From Arenibacter latericius DSM 15913 (GTDB lineage: Bacteria > Bacteroidota > Bacteroidia > Flavobacteriales > Flavobacteriaceae): a stretch of 49,997 nt of DNA. The position numbers and the translations under genes are program-made. Within the stretch, counting starts at the first letter, position 1; each line of letters opens with the position of its first letter. Where the stretch lies: the NCBI RefSeq assembly GCF_000424985.1, contig NZ_AUKX01000039.1, forward strand, positions 1 to 49,997, written 5' to 3'. This document shows positions 17,016-26,704 of this stretch, piece after piece. The notes under the pieces were generated by a model, which had not been told where the DNA came from, did not search any database, and saw only the letters and a program-made list of their open reading frames with translations.

Positions 17016-18833
17016 ATGACAGTAGATATAATCCTAGTGTTTCTAGTGCTGGTAACGGTAATTGTTTTATTTGCATTGGAGATTTTCCCTGTAGATAAAA
17101 TTGCCTTTTTCATAATTGTATCACTAACATTACTAGGATTAATTTCCCCTGAAGAAGCTATCAGTGGATTCTCTAACAGTGCCACTATTGCCGTATTAGC
17201 ATTAATGATTTTGGCCATTGCCATGGAAGAAAATGGCGTTATCTCTTGGCTTACCTCAGGTTTAGGAAAGTTAAAGGGAATGTCGGTTTACATTATGGCT
17301 CCATTGTTTATGGTGGTTACGGCTACTATATCAGCCTTTATAAGTACCACCGCAGTAGTCATAGTCTTTATTAAAATAATAAATCAGCTCTCCGAAAAAT
17401 TTAAAGTCCCAAAATCCAAACTGTTGCTTCCTATTTCCTTTGCAGGAATTTTAGGAGGTTCCTGTACCCTAATGGGGACGTCCACTAACCTAATTGTTAA
17501 TTCGGTAGGTAAAAATCTAGGAGCACCGGTTCTGGGGTTTTTTGAATTTACTGCAATTGGACTTATATTTCTAGGAGTATCTATTATATATCTTACATTG
17601 ATATTAAGATGGTTGCCATGGAGTAAGAATAGAGATCTAAATGAAGATTATAGTTTAGAAAATTATATCACTAGTGTACGTATTAAAAGTGAATCTCAAT
17701 TAGTGGATAAAAGAATAGAAAACACCTTTCTATATAATAATCCCGAAATTTCCGTACTACAACTTGTACGTGACAACCGAGTGCATAACGCACCGGGAAA
17801 ATACATTTCCCTTAAGGAGAATGATGAGTTACTTCTAATGTGCGATATTAATACCCTGTCTAAGTTAAATGAATCTCAAGGTCTGGGAGTTAATGAACAG
17901 CATCATTGGATGATTCCCGATAATCAATCAGAAGAAGGAGAGAAAGACGCTAAGCTAGATGAGCGTGTATTTGTAGAACTCCTAATGCTACCTGGATCAG
18001 CCCTTCTCGGAAAAACCTTGGGTAATCTTAGGGGATATATGCAGCAAGATGTATTGCCTCTTGCTATTAAAAAGCGGAAAACACTTACTAATATTCGCCA
18101 AAGGATGGTACGGAGTAGTGTAAATAAATTGGTTCTAAAAGCAGGTGATAGATTACTAGTAGATGTTAGTAGGGAAAATGTACAATCCTTAGAGGCTATA
18201 GAGAATATAGTACTACTTCAAGAGTTGGATAGACCAGATAATAATGCTCCACATAAAAAATATTTTTCTTTAGCAGTCCTGCTAATGGTGGTTGTTTTGG
18301 CGGCAACAGGAGTATTATCTATTATGGTAAGTGCACTATCAGGAGTGGCATTACTACTACTAACCAATCAGCTCCATTTAGATAGGGTGTATAAAAAAGT
18401 AAATTGGCAGATATTCTTTCTACTAGCCGGGATGATACCCTTAGGCTTAGCTATGAATAATACTGGTGCCGACATATGGATTTCCGAGCAGTTATTAATG
18501 TTTTTGGAGGGGCAATCCGAAATGGTGGTGATAGGAACACTTTTTTTTGTAACCATGGTTATGAGTGGTGTTGTTAGTAATAATGCTACAGCCATCATTA
18601 TGACGCCTATTGCGATAGCAGTAGCCCATGGTCTTCAATTAGATTTTAAACCGTTTATACTTGCCGTAATGTTTGCCGCCAATTTTAGCTTTTTTACTCC
18701 TGTAGGGTATCAAACCAACACCCTAATCTATGGAATTGGTAATTATAGGTTTCGTCACTTTTTTATCATAGGCGGAATATTAAGCCTTATTTTATGGATT
18801 TTGGCCACCGTTCTTCTTACTCGTATGGTCTAA
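17016..18833 (+). CDS. SLC13/ArsB-type anion permease with two RCK_C (TrkA-C) domains
   Basis: The 605-residue protein is a membrane transporter. Spans fill about 1-200 and 415-600, with re-entrant-loop signatures GGSCTLMGTSTNLIVNS and VVSNNATAIIMTPIAIAV typical of divalent-anion:Na+ symporters (sulfate, dicarboxylate). The central cytosolic insert (about 215-400) holds two TrkA-C-like domains, which bind ligands in related permeases. The substrate is not visible from sequence; sulfate or another small anion is most likely. It follows the cysteine-rich copper-binding protein by 38 bases, so a link to cysteine or sulfur supply is conceivable but unproven. Confidence 0.88.
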   Translation: MTVDIILVFLVLVTVIVLFALEIFPVDKIAFFIIVSLTLLGLISPEEAISGFSNSATIAVLALMILAIAMEENGVISWLTSGLGKLKGMSVYIMAPLFMVVTATISAFISTTAVVIVFIKIINQLSEKFKVPKSKLLLPISFAGILGGSCTLMGTSTNLIVNSVGKNLGAPVLGFFEFTAIGLIFLGVSIIYLTLILRWLPWSKNRDLNEDYSLENYITSVRIKSESQLVDKRIENTFLYNNPEISVLQLVRDNRVHNAPGKYISLKENDELLLMCDINTLSKLNESQGLGVNEQHHWMIPDNQSEEGEKDAKLDERVFVELLMLPGSALLGKTLGNLRGYMQQDVLPLAIKKRKTLTNIRQRMVRSSVNKLVLKAGDRLLVDVSRENVQSLEAIENIVLLQELDRPDNNAPHKKYFSLAVLLMVVVLAATGVLSIMVSALSGVALLLLTNQLHLDRVYKKVNWQIFFLLAGMIPLGLAMNNTGADIWISEQLLMFLEGQSEMVVIGTLFFVTMVMSGVVSNNATAIIMTPIAIAVAHGLQLDFKPFILAVMFAANFSFFTPVGYQTNTLIYGIGNYRFRHFFIIGGILSLILWILATVLLTRMV

Positions 18834-19060
18834 TGACTATAAGACCTTCAGGCTTTTGGGTAATATAAAAATTAAACGATCTTAATTTGAGGTGCTTCAG
18901 GAAATTAGTCCTCTAATAAAGGAAATTGGGTTACCTAATCAATAATCATAGTGCAGCATATAGGTATTAAGGGATCATGACCAATTGTTGTGTTTATGCA
19001 AACAATGAACCTTAAATATTAATTCAAATTAATAAGGTTTTACATATACGATTAACTGAG
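18834..19060. other. Intergenic region upstream of the dispersed repeat
   Basis: No gene, terminator or promoter is distinct. It leads into the structured repeat that starts at about 19060. Confidence 0.3.
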
Positions 19061-19490
19061 TTTTACTCAAATATATTCTTTCATTTTCTTTGCTTGTCCA
19101 AAGAAAACGAAACAAAAGAAAAGACACCTTCTCCGATGAATTTTTTAGATCAAATCTAAAAATCGGTTTCAAAACTCCGCGCTTTTTTGGAAATAAAAAA
19201 GCTGAATCTCGGAGCTTTTGAATCCTATTCTGCGGATAAGGATAACAAAACAAGAAGCCTTCTTTTAAAGGTTTTCGGCCTACTTTCTCTTTTAGTAGCA
19301 AATCAAGGAGTTTCTACGTTGGCCGAAGGAAGGCGTCCAAAGAGCATTTCACCTTAGTGAAAGCGGCCTGGACGCTGTGGCAGTAGAAAGTCCGTAGATT
19401 TCAAGAAAGGAGAAATAAGCCTAGATTTTTTTGAATACTTTTTTCATCAATGGAAAAAAGTATTGACATGTCAAAAAGGAAAGGTTTTAA
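19061..19490. repeat. Dispersed flavobacterial intergenic repeat with several stem-loops
   Basis: This block contains the TTCTTTGCTTGTCCAAAGAAAACG segment near its start, which I remember as widely repeated between genes of Flavobacteriaceae. It carries several inverted repeats: TTTTTTAGAT/ATCTAAAAA (about 19141-19160), a strong hairpin GCGTCCA...TGGACGC (19333-19375) enclosing TTTCAC/GTGAAA, and TACTTTTTTCAT/ATGGAAAAAAGTA (about 19437-19463). The 90-residue minus-strand frame inside is repeat sequence read by chance. No transposase is present, so it would need to be moved or maintained in trans. Confidence 0.6.
19333..19375. repeat. Strong hairpin within the dispersed repeat
   Basis: A seven-base stem GCGTCCA/TGGACGC closes an inner stem TTTCAC-CTTA-GTGAAA with a four-base loop. 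There is no T-run afterwards, so it is not a standard terminator. Its likely nature is a structural part of the dispersed element. Confidence 0.6.
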
Positions 19491-19649
19491 CCATTTGTCC
19501 TTACCGTTAGTTTAAGTCACACACAACTTTTGATCTTGGTCCGTATTTAGGCTAAAACATTCGATTTAAAGTGCTATTTTGTGTGCTATTGTTAGTTTCA
19601 TTCTAATTTAAAAGCGTGCTATAACACGCATTGTGTAAGGTAATCTGGT

Positions 19650-21230
19650 ATGAGGGGATATGTTATATTGGTTTTTTTGTTGTTGTTGATTACTTCTTGT
19701 TCAGAAAAGAAAAAGGGGACTAAGTATTCAGAAATAAAAGAAATTCCGGTTTCTAAGCTTCAGGGAGATCAGTTAGCACGTATCCATTGTTCTAGTTGCC
19801 ATCTTTTTGTTCCTCCAGATAGTCTGCCGCAATTTAGCTGGAGGGAGGACGTACTTCCGGCTATGGCTTTTCGATTAGGGATTTATGATGGAGAGCAGCA
19901 ACCAGATAGTTTATTTGAAAAAGGGAGTGGGGGAGATAGAGTTAGAAACGCCAATGTTTTTCCAAAACAACCCTTATTGGCTAGGGCAGACTGGGATAAG
20001 ATTGTAGAATACTATATAAATAATGCGCCAGATTCAATGCCTTCCCTATCGTATTCTAAAAAGATTACAATAGGCTTACCGCATTTTAATTACAAGGAAG
20101 TGGCATATTCACATAGACCCCCACTTACCACTATGGTGAAAATTAGACCAGAGGGAAAGGGAGTGGTATATGCCGATGGAAAGCAACATATAAATAGTTT
20201 AACCTTCCTAACACCCAATTTGGAAAAGGATCATGAAGTGCGATTGAAAACGAGTCCCGTTCAATATCGTGAAAAAAATGACACCTTATATGTGACTATT
20301 GCAGGAAAAAATATTTTTCCAAATGATGCCGCAGACGGAACCTTACAAATGCTAACCATTTCTGAAATTGGGCATCATTATAACAGCGCAGAAATGCTTA
20401 TAGATAATATGCAGCGTCCCGTATTTATGGCTTATGGAGATTTAAATAATAACGGGAGAGAGGATATTGTAGCTTGCGAGTTTGGAAACCAGACAGGAAG
20501 ATTGGTTTGTTATTTTAATGAGGGGGAAGAAGGGTATAAAGAGCAACTATTAAATAATAGACCAGGAGCTATTTCAGCAGTAATAAAGGATATGAATGGG
20601 GACGGACTAAATGATATAGTGACATTAATGGCGCAAGGCGATGAGGGGGTATTCTATTATGAAAATAATGGTGACGGTTCTTTTGTAGAAAAAAGACTCT
20701 TATCATTTATGCCTTTATATGGGTCACAACATATAGAGCTGGCCGATTTTAATAATGACGGCTTGGATGATATACTCTATGTTAGTGGAGATAATGCGGA
20801 TAAGACTCCTTTCCTAAAAAATTATCACGGGATTTATATATTTATAAATAAGGGGAATCTACAATTTAAACAGGAATACTTTTACCCTTTAAATGGGGCA
20901 TATAAGGCTGTGGCAAGGGACTTCGATTTAGATGGGGATTTAGATATCGCAGCAATATCCTTCTTTCCAGATTATATCCGCCATCCAGAGGAGAGTTTTG
21001 TATATCTGGAAAATAAAGGGAATTTGGATTTTGAAGACTACTCATTTCCACAATCTACCAATGGGAGGTGGATTGTTATGGATGCCGAAGATATGGATGG
21101 GGACGGAGATGTTGACCTAGCCTTAGGGTCCTTTGTTTATTTTACCCCAGCAGGGGACACTACAGGGCTAGGCAAAAGGTGGCTTACTAACAGTCCATCT
21201 GTTATTATTCTAGAGAATACCATAAGATAA
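19650..21230 (+). CDS. Lipoprotein with a c-type haem motif and FG-GAP/VCBS repeats
   Basis: The signal peptide ends in a lipobox (LLLLITSC17), so the protein is lipid-anchored. A haem c motif CSSCH (47-51), in the context QLARIHCSSCHLFVPP and followed by LPAMAFRLG, suggests a short cytochrome-c-like domain over about 30-130. The rest carries calcium-binding-like VCBS/FG-GAP repeats: DLNNNGREDI, DMNGDGLNDI, DFNNDGLDDI, DFDLDGDLDI and DMDGDGDVDL, which should form a beta-propeller. This pairing of an electron carrier and a propeller at the cell surface points to a redox or binding role. No neighbour shows the partner. The gene appears monocistronic. Confidence 0.85.
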   Translation: MRGYVILVFLLLLITSCSEKKKGTKYSEIKEIPVSKLQGDQLARIHCSSCHLFVPPDSLPQFSWREDVLPAMAFRLGIYDGEQQPDSLFEKGSGGDRVRNANVFPKQPLLARADWDKIVEYYINNAPDSMPSLSYSKKITIGLPHFNYKEVAYSHRPPLTTMVKIRPEGKGVVYADGKQHINSLTFLTPNLEKDHEVRLKTSPVQYREKNDTLYVTIAGKNIFPNDAADGTLQMLTISEIGHHYNSAEMLIDNMQRPVFMAYGDLNNNGREDIVACEFGNQTGRLVCYFNEGEEGYKEQLLNNRPGAISAVIKDMNGDGLNDIVTLMAQGDEGVFYYENNGDGSFVEKRLLSFMPLYGSQHIELADFNNDGLDDILYVSGDNADKTPFLKNYHGIYIFINKGNLQFKQEYFYPLNGAYKAVARDFDLDGDLDIAAISFFPDYIRHPEESFVYLENKGNLDFEDYSFPQSTNGRWIVMDAEDMDGDGDVDLALGSFVYFTPAGDTTGLGKRWLTNSPSVIILENTIR

Positions 21231-21777
21231 TCCCGTTAACTTAAAATTTAGGAATAGCGAGCTGATGACCTATAATGACCTTATCTCCCCTATGCGCTAT
21301 TATTACAATCCCTAAAATTTGTAACTCCACATAGATGGTTAATACATAACTACTTATTTCGTGATATTGAGAAGAATACAACTATTATCGGGTGATTTTT
21401 ATGTAAAATTTGTTGATTTCATAAAAAAGTAGGATTTAAAATTTTATTTTGTAAGTAATTAACCTAATTTGGTGGATTTAAGTAGTTCTAATGTAAAAAT
21501 CCTGATGATACTTTCAAAATTTTGGAATGCTATTATTTAACTCCTAAAGTAGATAGCATTAGCTATAAAAGGATAAATCATTTTTATTTTATAAGGTAGA
21601 AGATGGATTTAGACAGGGAGTATAATATAAAATAAGTAATAATATGATGTTTTTACATTAGGGTTAAATGATTTCAAGTTGTTATATATAAAAGGAATTG
21701 TACATCGCGTAAATGGTAATTGGTCTAGTAAAGTCCATTATTTTTTTAATTAAAATTTAAATTATGCCAATGAAATA
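21231..21777. other. Long AT-rich intergenic region upstream of the histidine kinase
   Basis: No supportable gene in about 550 bases. A loose inverted repeat TTAGGAATAGCG...CGCTATTATT...CCTAA (about 21249-21320) follows the lipoprotein gene and might act in termination. Nothing else is distinct; the kinase promoter must lie here. Confidence 0.3.
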
Positions 21778-23337
21778 ATGGAAAAAAGACTCGTCCTAAT
21801 ATCCTTAGCGTTGTTTGTTATAACTACAGCTACTATTTGGAGAATATCTTTTCAAAGAGTTGAGGTTTATCGAACCAATGTAGAGCTAGTAGAAGAAATT
21901 AAAGCTGACAATCGCCTTTCTGCCGCGAATCACCAACTAGGTGATTTATATAATTTCAGCAAAAAACATGTCTTTTTTATTAGAGACCTTATCAAATTAG
22001 ATTTAGAGTCGGATCTTTCTATTGAATTAATTAAAGAAAAACTAGGTCTGTTTCTAAAGACTGATGACAACTATTTCTTAGCCCGATTTATAGATGCTTT
22101 GGGGATGGAAATAATTCGAGTTGAGGATAATAAGATATCTGATGTAGATATCATTCAATACAAAGGAAATCGCTATTTTTTTAAGGAGTCCATAAAACTA
22201 AAACAGGGAGATTTATATGTTTCTAATTTGGATCTTAATATGGAGCATGGTGAAATAGAAATTCCGTATAGGCCTACTATTCGTTTTTTCACGCCCTTAT
22301 TTCTTAACGATGAGTTAAGGGGAGTTGTAGGATTGAACTTAAAAGCTCAAAATTGGCTTAATCATTTTAAACGACAAAATGTTGGATTGCTAACCGATAA
22401 TAGAAAGGATTTACCTGTGGGCTTCGGGGAACTGTACCCTATTTCTGAAGAGGAATTACATCGAAAAAATCTAAACGAGAATCCAATATATTCACATCGT
22501 AAGGTAAATTTAGAAGGTAAAACCCTTTTTACACTTTACACTAAAATCAATAATGATCTTATTGATAAAAAGGTGAAGGACTATAAAAAAAGAACGTTTT
22601 TATATGCTTTCTTGCTGAATTCTGGTGTGGTTTTATTCCTGTTTATCATCTATAGCTTATATAGAAAGAACGCTGCTATTTACACGCTGAATGATAAGAT
22701 AGAAACCCGGATTAAGGAAAGAGAATTATTACTTAAAGAAATTCATCATAGGGTAAAAAACAACCTTCAGGTTATTACTGGTTTATTAAGTTTGCAGTCC
22801 ACCTTTATTAAAGACGAGGCAACAAAGGGGCTTTTTAGATATGGGCAATATAGAATAAATTCGATGTCTATTATTCATGAAATGCTATACCAATCCGACG
22901 ATTTAACAAAGATAGATTACGAGGAATATTTAAATAGATTGGTGACTAACCTTATCACTTCCATGAAAGGAGATGTTTCTAAGATTAATCTAAGTATTAA
23001 GGCGGATGAACTCTATCTTAATTTGGATACCTCTGTGCCATTAGGCCTTATAATCAATGAAATAGTGACTAATTCTTTAAAGTATGGAATTGTAAACGAT
23101 GAAAAAGGTAGTATTTACATAGAAATTGAAAAATTAGACTACCCAAATTATCTTCTAAAAATTGGTGATGATGGTATTGGGTTTCCAGAGGATTTGGACT
23201 TTCGTAATATAAAATCACTTGGTTTAAAATTGATTCATAAATTAGTGGTCCAGGTAAAAGGTAGTATAGAGAAAGACAATTCAAAATTAGGCACCCATTA
23301 TATAATTAAATTTCAAGAAATAGAAGAAATCTTGTAG
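21778..23337 (+). CDS. Membrane sensor histidine kinase, HisKA_2 type
   Basis: The 519-residue protein has membrane spans at about 5-22 and 274-295 enclosing an extracytoplasmic sensor (about 25-270) with the Cache/CHASE-like stretch FIDALGMEIIRVEDNKI and YFFKESI. After a short linker comes the HisKA_2 dimerisation box EIHHRVKNNLQVITGLLSLQS (phospho-acceptor His323 or His324) and an ATPase domain with N-box NEIVTNSLKYG and G-box DDGIGFP. Kinases of this class often signal to stand-alone receivers. Fittingly, a receiver gene begins four bases after the stop, so the two form an operon and a likely phosphorelay. Confidence 0.93.
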   Translation: MEKRLVLISLALFVITTATIWRISFQRVEVYRTNVELVEEIKADNRLSAANHQLGDLYNFSKKHVFFIRDLIKLDLESDLSIELIKEKLGLFLKTDDNYFLARFIDALGMEIIRVEDNKISDVDIIQYKGNRYFFKESIKLKQGDLYVSNLDLNMEHGEIEIPYRPTIRFFTPLFLNDELRGVVGLNLKAQNWLNHFKRQNVGLLTDNRKDLPVGFGELYPISEEELHRKNLNENPIYSHRKVNLEGKTLFTLYTKINNDLIDKKVKDYKKRTFLYAFLLNSGVVLFLFIIYSLYRKNAAIYTLNDKIETRIKERELLLKEIHHRVKNNLQVITGLLSLQSTFIKDEATKGLFRYGQYRINSMSIIHEMLYQSDDLTKIDYEEYLNRLVTNLITSMKGDVSKINLSIKADELYLNLDTSVPLGLIINEIVTNSLKYGIVNDEKGSIYIEIEKLDYPNYLLKIGDDGIGFPEDLDFRNIKSLGLKLIHKLVVQVKGSIEKDNSKLGTHYIIKFQEIEEIL

Positions 23338-23340
23338 GCT

Positions 23341-23727
23341 ATGTCGACAAAAATTTTAATAGTAGAGGATAATATGGTAATCCAAATGTTTTTGGAGTTT
23401 ACCATTAACGAAATAGACAACGTTGTTATTAGAACTGCTAATAATGGAGAGGAGGCATTGAATATGATGGAAAAAGAGACTCCAGATCTTGTCCTTTTAG
23501 ATATCGGATTAAATGGAAAGTACAACGGGATAGAGATTGCTGAAATAGTCAATGAAAAATATGGTATCCCCATTGTTTTTATAACTGGTAATTCGGATCA
23601 AGCTACGTTAGATAGAGCTAAGAAAGCGAATCCTGAATATATCATCAATAAACCTATTGATGAATATCAATTAAAACAGGAGATTGTTCGAATAATAGCA
23701 AAAATATTGGACCGAGATATGGCTTAG
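23341..23727 (+). CDS. Single-domain response regulator paired with the HisKA_2 kinase
   Basis: A 128-residue receiver domain with acidic residues Glu9-Asp10, phospho-acceptor Asp54 (LVLLDIGLNG), Thr82 (FITGNSD) and Lys104-Pro105. There is no output domain. The LDI-LNGKYNGIEIA form is the receiver type usually found with HisKA_2/HWE kinases. It starts three bases after the kinase stop codon and is almost certainly its cognate partner. What it then contacts is not visible here. Confidence 0.93.
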   Translation: MSTKILIVEDNMVIQMFLEFTINEIDNVVIRTANNGEEALNMMEKETPDLVLLDIGLNGKYNGIEIAEIVNEKYGIPIVFITGNSDQATLDRAKKANPEYIINKPIDEYQLKQEIVRIIAKILDRDMA

Positions 23728-23862
23728 GGATAGGATTAATTAAAACTGATTTTAAGTAGTATAAATAACTACATCACCCTGGTGTCTCTGCTAACTTGCT
23801 TGTATTTAGATTTCTAGGTGCTGTTTTTCAATTGGGGTCTAATCAATGCGATATTTTAATTC

Positions 23863-24729
23863 TTACCGTTTTATTATCTTCTTTACTAAGAGAACAATGG
23901 ATAAACAGATAACGCCCACAATTAAGCCAACTATAAATTCGCCCAATATAGAGGGAATACCAGTAAACCAATGGTGAAGGAATTCCAAGTTATGCATAAA
24001 AATACCCCCAGCCACCAATAGTAGAGCTATTGTTCCTATTACTGATAAACTTCTAATTACAACAGGAAGTGCGTTTACCAAAAACCTTCCTATCTTATCA
24101 GATATACTATCGTCCTCTTCATTAAGATCAATTAGTTTAAAGCCAAAATCGTCCATTCTAACGATTAGGGCTACAATACCGTATACACCTACCGTTGCAA
24201 TAAGGGCAATAATAGATACCACTATTATCTGTATTGTTATTGGCTGACTAACCACCGTTCCCAATGCTATAATTACAATTTCTACGGAAAGAATAAAGTC
24301 GGTAAAGATGGCCGATTTAATTTTGTCCTTTTCTTGCGCTAATATTTGAGCCTTCGTAAGCTCCTCATGCAACACCTCTTTACCTCCGTGATTTCTATGA
24401 AATAGATATTCATGAACTTTTTCTGCTCCCTCATAGGCCAAATATAATCCCCCTAAAAGTAGAATTATAGTTACCGCAATGGGTAAAAAGGCACTAAGGG
24501 CAAAGGCAACTGGTAAAATAATTATCTTGTTAAGCATGGAGCCTTTAGTGATAGCCCATAATACCGGTAATTCACGTGAGGAAACAAATCCAGAAGCTTT
24601 TTCTGCATTTACAGCCAGATCGTCCCCTAAAATACCTGCGGTTTTCTTTCCTGCAATCTTACTCATTGCTGCTACATCATCCATTAAAGCTGCAATATCA
24701 TCTAGTAATGCAAAAAAACCTGACGCCAT
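23863..24729 (-). CDS. DUF808-family membrane protein (YedI-like)
   Basis: The 288-residue protein opens with the family signature ASGFFALLDDIAALMDDVAAMSKIA...KTAGILGDDLAVNA and has about six membrane spans (for example 72-100, 150-190 and 215-285). The conserved loop GGLYLAYEGAEKVHEYLFHR is present. E. coli YedI belongs to this family and its function is not established. It stands alone, facing the receiver gene and divergent from the SYLF gene. Confidence 0.9.
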   Translation of the reverse strand: MASGFFALLDDIAALMDDVAAMSKIAGKKTAGILGDDLAVNAEKASGFVSSRELPVLWAITKGSMLNKIIILPVAFALSAFLPIAVTIILLLGGLYLAYEGAEKVHEYLFHRNHGGKEVLHEELTKAQILAQEKDKIKSAIFTDFILSVEIVIIALGTVVSQPITIQIIVVSIIALIATVGVYGIVALIVRMDDFGFKLIDLNEEDDSISDKIGRFLVNALPVVIRSLSVIGTIALLLVAGGIFMHNLEFLHHWFTGIPSILGEFIVGLIVGVICLSIVLLVKKIIKR

Positions 24730-25067
24730 ATTTGTTTATTTTAATTTGATAAAGTGGAAAGCAAGATTACGGATTTTTTATTTTTTATAATGCTTTAAAA
24801 GCGGTTTTTCTTATTGCTATTGAGATTATTTCCCCAAGTTGAGGATTATTGAGCTTAGTAGCGCTATTGAGTTCTCCAAAGGCAAATAGATTCGATTTAC
24901 CATTTTAAGAATAAAATATCAAAAACACTAAAACTTTTATTGTTAGGGTTAATTGTCTAATAAACAGGCTATTAAATTTGATATTCAAGAGGGGGTTCCT
25001 AAGGTAGTTTAATCTCTGCTGTTATGGAAATACTCTTAAAACTGAATGTTAAATTAAAATATACGTT
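24730..25067. other. Divergent intergenic region between the DUF808 and SYLF genes
   Basis: About 340 AT-rich bases. A short perfect palindrome TTGATATTCAA (about 24978-24988) is the only structured element noted. No gene seen. Confidence 0.25.
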
Positions 25068-25601
25068 ATGAAAACTTTAAAATTAGTAACAACAATGGTT
25101 GTTTTATTGGTGACCTGTGGTTCTTTTGCCCAGAATGATAAGAATCAGAAAATTATTAACGCTGCGGAAGAAGCGAAAACGCATGCTGAAAATATGGATG
25201 CAGGATTGGACCTTTTCTTTAACAATGCATCCGGTTATGTAATCTTCCCTAATGTTGGTGAGGGTGCCTTTATTGTAGGCGGTGCCTCTGGAAATGGTGC
25301 TGTTTATGAAGATGGGATGTTAGTAGGAATGGCAGACCTCAAAAAATTAGATGTAGGCCTTCAAGCAGGGGGACAAACCTTTACAGAAATCATCTTTTTT
25401 GAAACAGAAGATGCACTAAATCACTTTAAACAGGGTAAGTATGAGTTTTCTGCTGAAGCCAAAGCTATTGCTTTAGAAGAAGGTGTTTCAGTTAGCGCTA
25501 ATTATAACGATGGTGTGGTGGTATTTGTAATTCCAAAGAAAGGATTAATGGCAGATTTATCCGTAGGCGGTCAAAGACTAGCGTTTGTTCCTCTAAAGTA
25601 G
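25068..25601 (+). CDS. Exported SYLF-domain (Ysc84-like) lipid-binding protein, 177 aa
   Basis: A signal peptide (MKTLKLVTTMVVLLVTCGSFAQ) is followed by a SYLF domain covering the rest of the protein. The helix IINAAEEAKTHAENMDAGLDLFF leads to GYVIFPNVGEGAFIVGGASGNGAVYEDG and ends in the glycine-rich strand block SVGGQRLAFVPL. Characterised eukaryotic SYLF proteins bind phosphoinositides; bacterial members are exported with unknown targets. The gene is monocistronic and has a clear intrinsic terminator. Confidence 0.9.
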   Translation: MKTLKLVTTMVVLLVTCGSFAQNDKNQKIINAAEEAKTHAENMDAGLDLFFNNASGYVIFPNVGEGAFIVGGASGNGAVYEDGMLVGMADLKKLDVGLQAGGQTFTEIIFFETEDALNHFKQGKYEFSAEAKAIALEEGVSVSANYNDGVVVFVIPKKGLMADLSVGGQRLAFVPLK

Positions 25602-25625
25602 TCAACATACCCTGATAATTTTAAT

Positions 25626-25653
25626 CACCCTGTTGCTAGCGACAGGGTGTTTT
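25626..25653 (+). terminator. Intrinsic terminator after the SYLF gene
   Basis: CACCCTGT and ACAGGGTG form a perfect eight-base stem with an eight-base loop, followed by TTTT, 24 bases after the SYLF stop codon. Confidence 0.85.
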
Positions 25654-25833
25654 AATTTAAATCTTGCTTAAATGGTGAGTTGCCATAGGGGCAATTGCAT
25701 TCTAGGAATTGTCTGATAATAAGAATGCCTATGGTATAGTGAAATTTTAACGCTATTCGTTTAATCATTTCCTCTAAGGCAATATACCCGCCTTTGTAAC
25801 AAGAAATTCTGTAAATTTATATAAAGCAAAAGC

Positions 25834-26652
25834 ATGCAAAAGCCAAATAGAAGACTTGAAAATCAAACTTGTATTGTAACTGGAGCCAGTTCGGGTATAG
25901 GTAAGGCAGTGGCAAAGTCTATGGGAATGGAAGGCGGGAATATTGTTGTAAATTATCTTTCAGACAAAAAAGAAGCAGAAGAACTAGCCCATTGGATTTG
26001 TGAAAATGCCGATTGTGGTGAGGCCATCGTATTTAAATGTGACGTGAGCAAGGAGAGTGAGGTGAAAGCCATGTTTAATAAAACAGTCACCCATTTTGGA
26101 ACAGTAGATGTTTGCGTTGCCAATGCCGGAATCCAAATAGACCACCCCCTCCATGAAATGCCTTTAAAGGATTGGCAAAAAGTGTTGGATGTTAATCTTA
26201 CTGGACAGTTCCTGTGTGCTAGGGAATCCATAATAGAATTTAAAAGAAGGGGAATAAGAAAAGATGTTTCTAAATCCTTGGGAAAGATTATACATATGAG
26301 TTCTGTACACGAAGTAATCCCCTGGGCGGGGCATGCTAATTATGCAGCCTCTAAAGGAGGGTTGTTGATGTTGATGGAGAGCATCTGTCAAGAATATGGA
26401 CCAGAGAAAATACGATGTAATAGTATTGCCCCTGGGGCCATCAAAACAGATATAAATAAGGAGGTGTGGAGTACAAGAGAAGGTGCAGAGGGAATGTTAA
26501 AGCTTATTCCTTATAAAAGAATCGGTATTCCCGAAGATATTGGGAGCGTAGCTAGTTGGTTGGCTTCCGATGAATCTGAATATATCAATGGTACAACCAT
26601 TTTTGTGGATGGTGGAATGACCTGTTATCCAGGATTCACCACTAATGGTTAG
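25834..26652 (+). CDS. Short-chain dehydrogenase/reductase, glucose 1-dehydrogenase-like
   Basis: A classical SDR of 272 residues with cofactor motif TGASSGIG (16-23), NAG (97-99), catalytic Ser156/157, Tyr170 and Lys174 (YAASK) and the C-terminal block YINGTTIFVDGGMTCYPGF. This ending and RIGIPEDIG are typical of the glucose 1-dehydrogenase/YhdF-like subgroup, which oxidises sugars with NAD(P)+. In many bacteria such genes sit among general stress genes. A 153-residue helical protein and a 42-residue membrane peptide follow within 60 bases each, so they may be one operon. Confidence 0.88.
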   Translation: MQKPNRRLENQTCIVTGASSGIGKAVAKSMGMEGGNIVVNYLSDKKEAEELAHWICENADCGEAIVFKCDVSKESEVKAMFNKTVTHFGTVDVCVANAGIQIDHPLHEMPLKDWQKVLDVNLTGQFLCARESIIEFKRRGIRKDVSKSLGKIIHMSSVHEVIPWAGHANYAASKGGLLMLMESICQEYGPEKIRCNSIAPGAIKTDINKEVWSTREGAEGMLKLIPYKRIGIPEDIGSVASWLASDESEYINGTTIFVDGGMTCYPGFTTNG

Positions 26653-26704
26653 ATATAGAAGCTTGCAACAGCAGTAGGAATAATAATCTTTTAATCGATA
26701 TATC

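Noticed and set aside
19029-19301. A 90-residue minus-strand frame
   Set aside because: It lies over inverted repeats of a dispersed intergenic element; the protein is a chance reading of repeat sequence.
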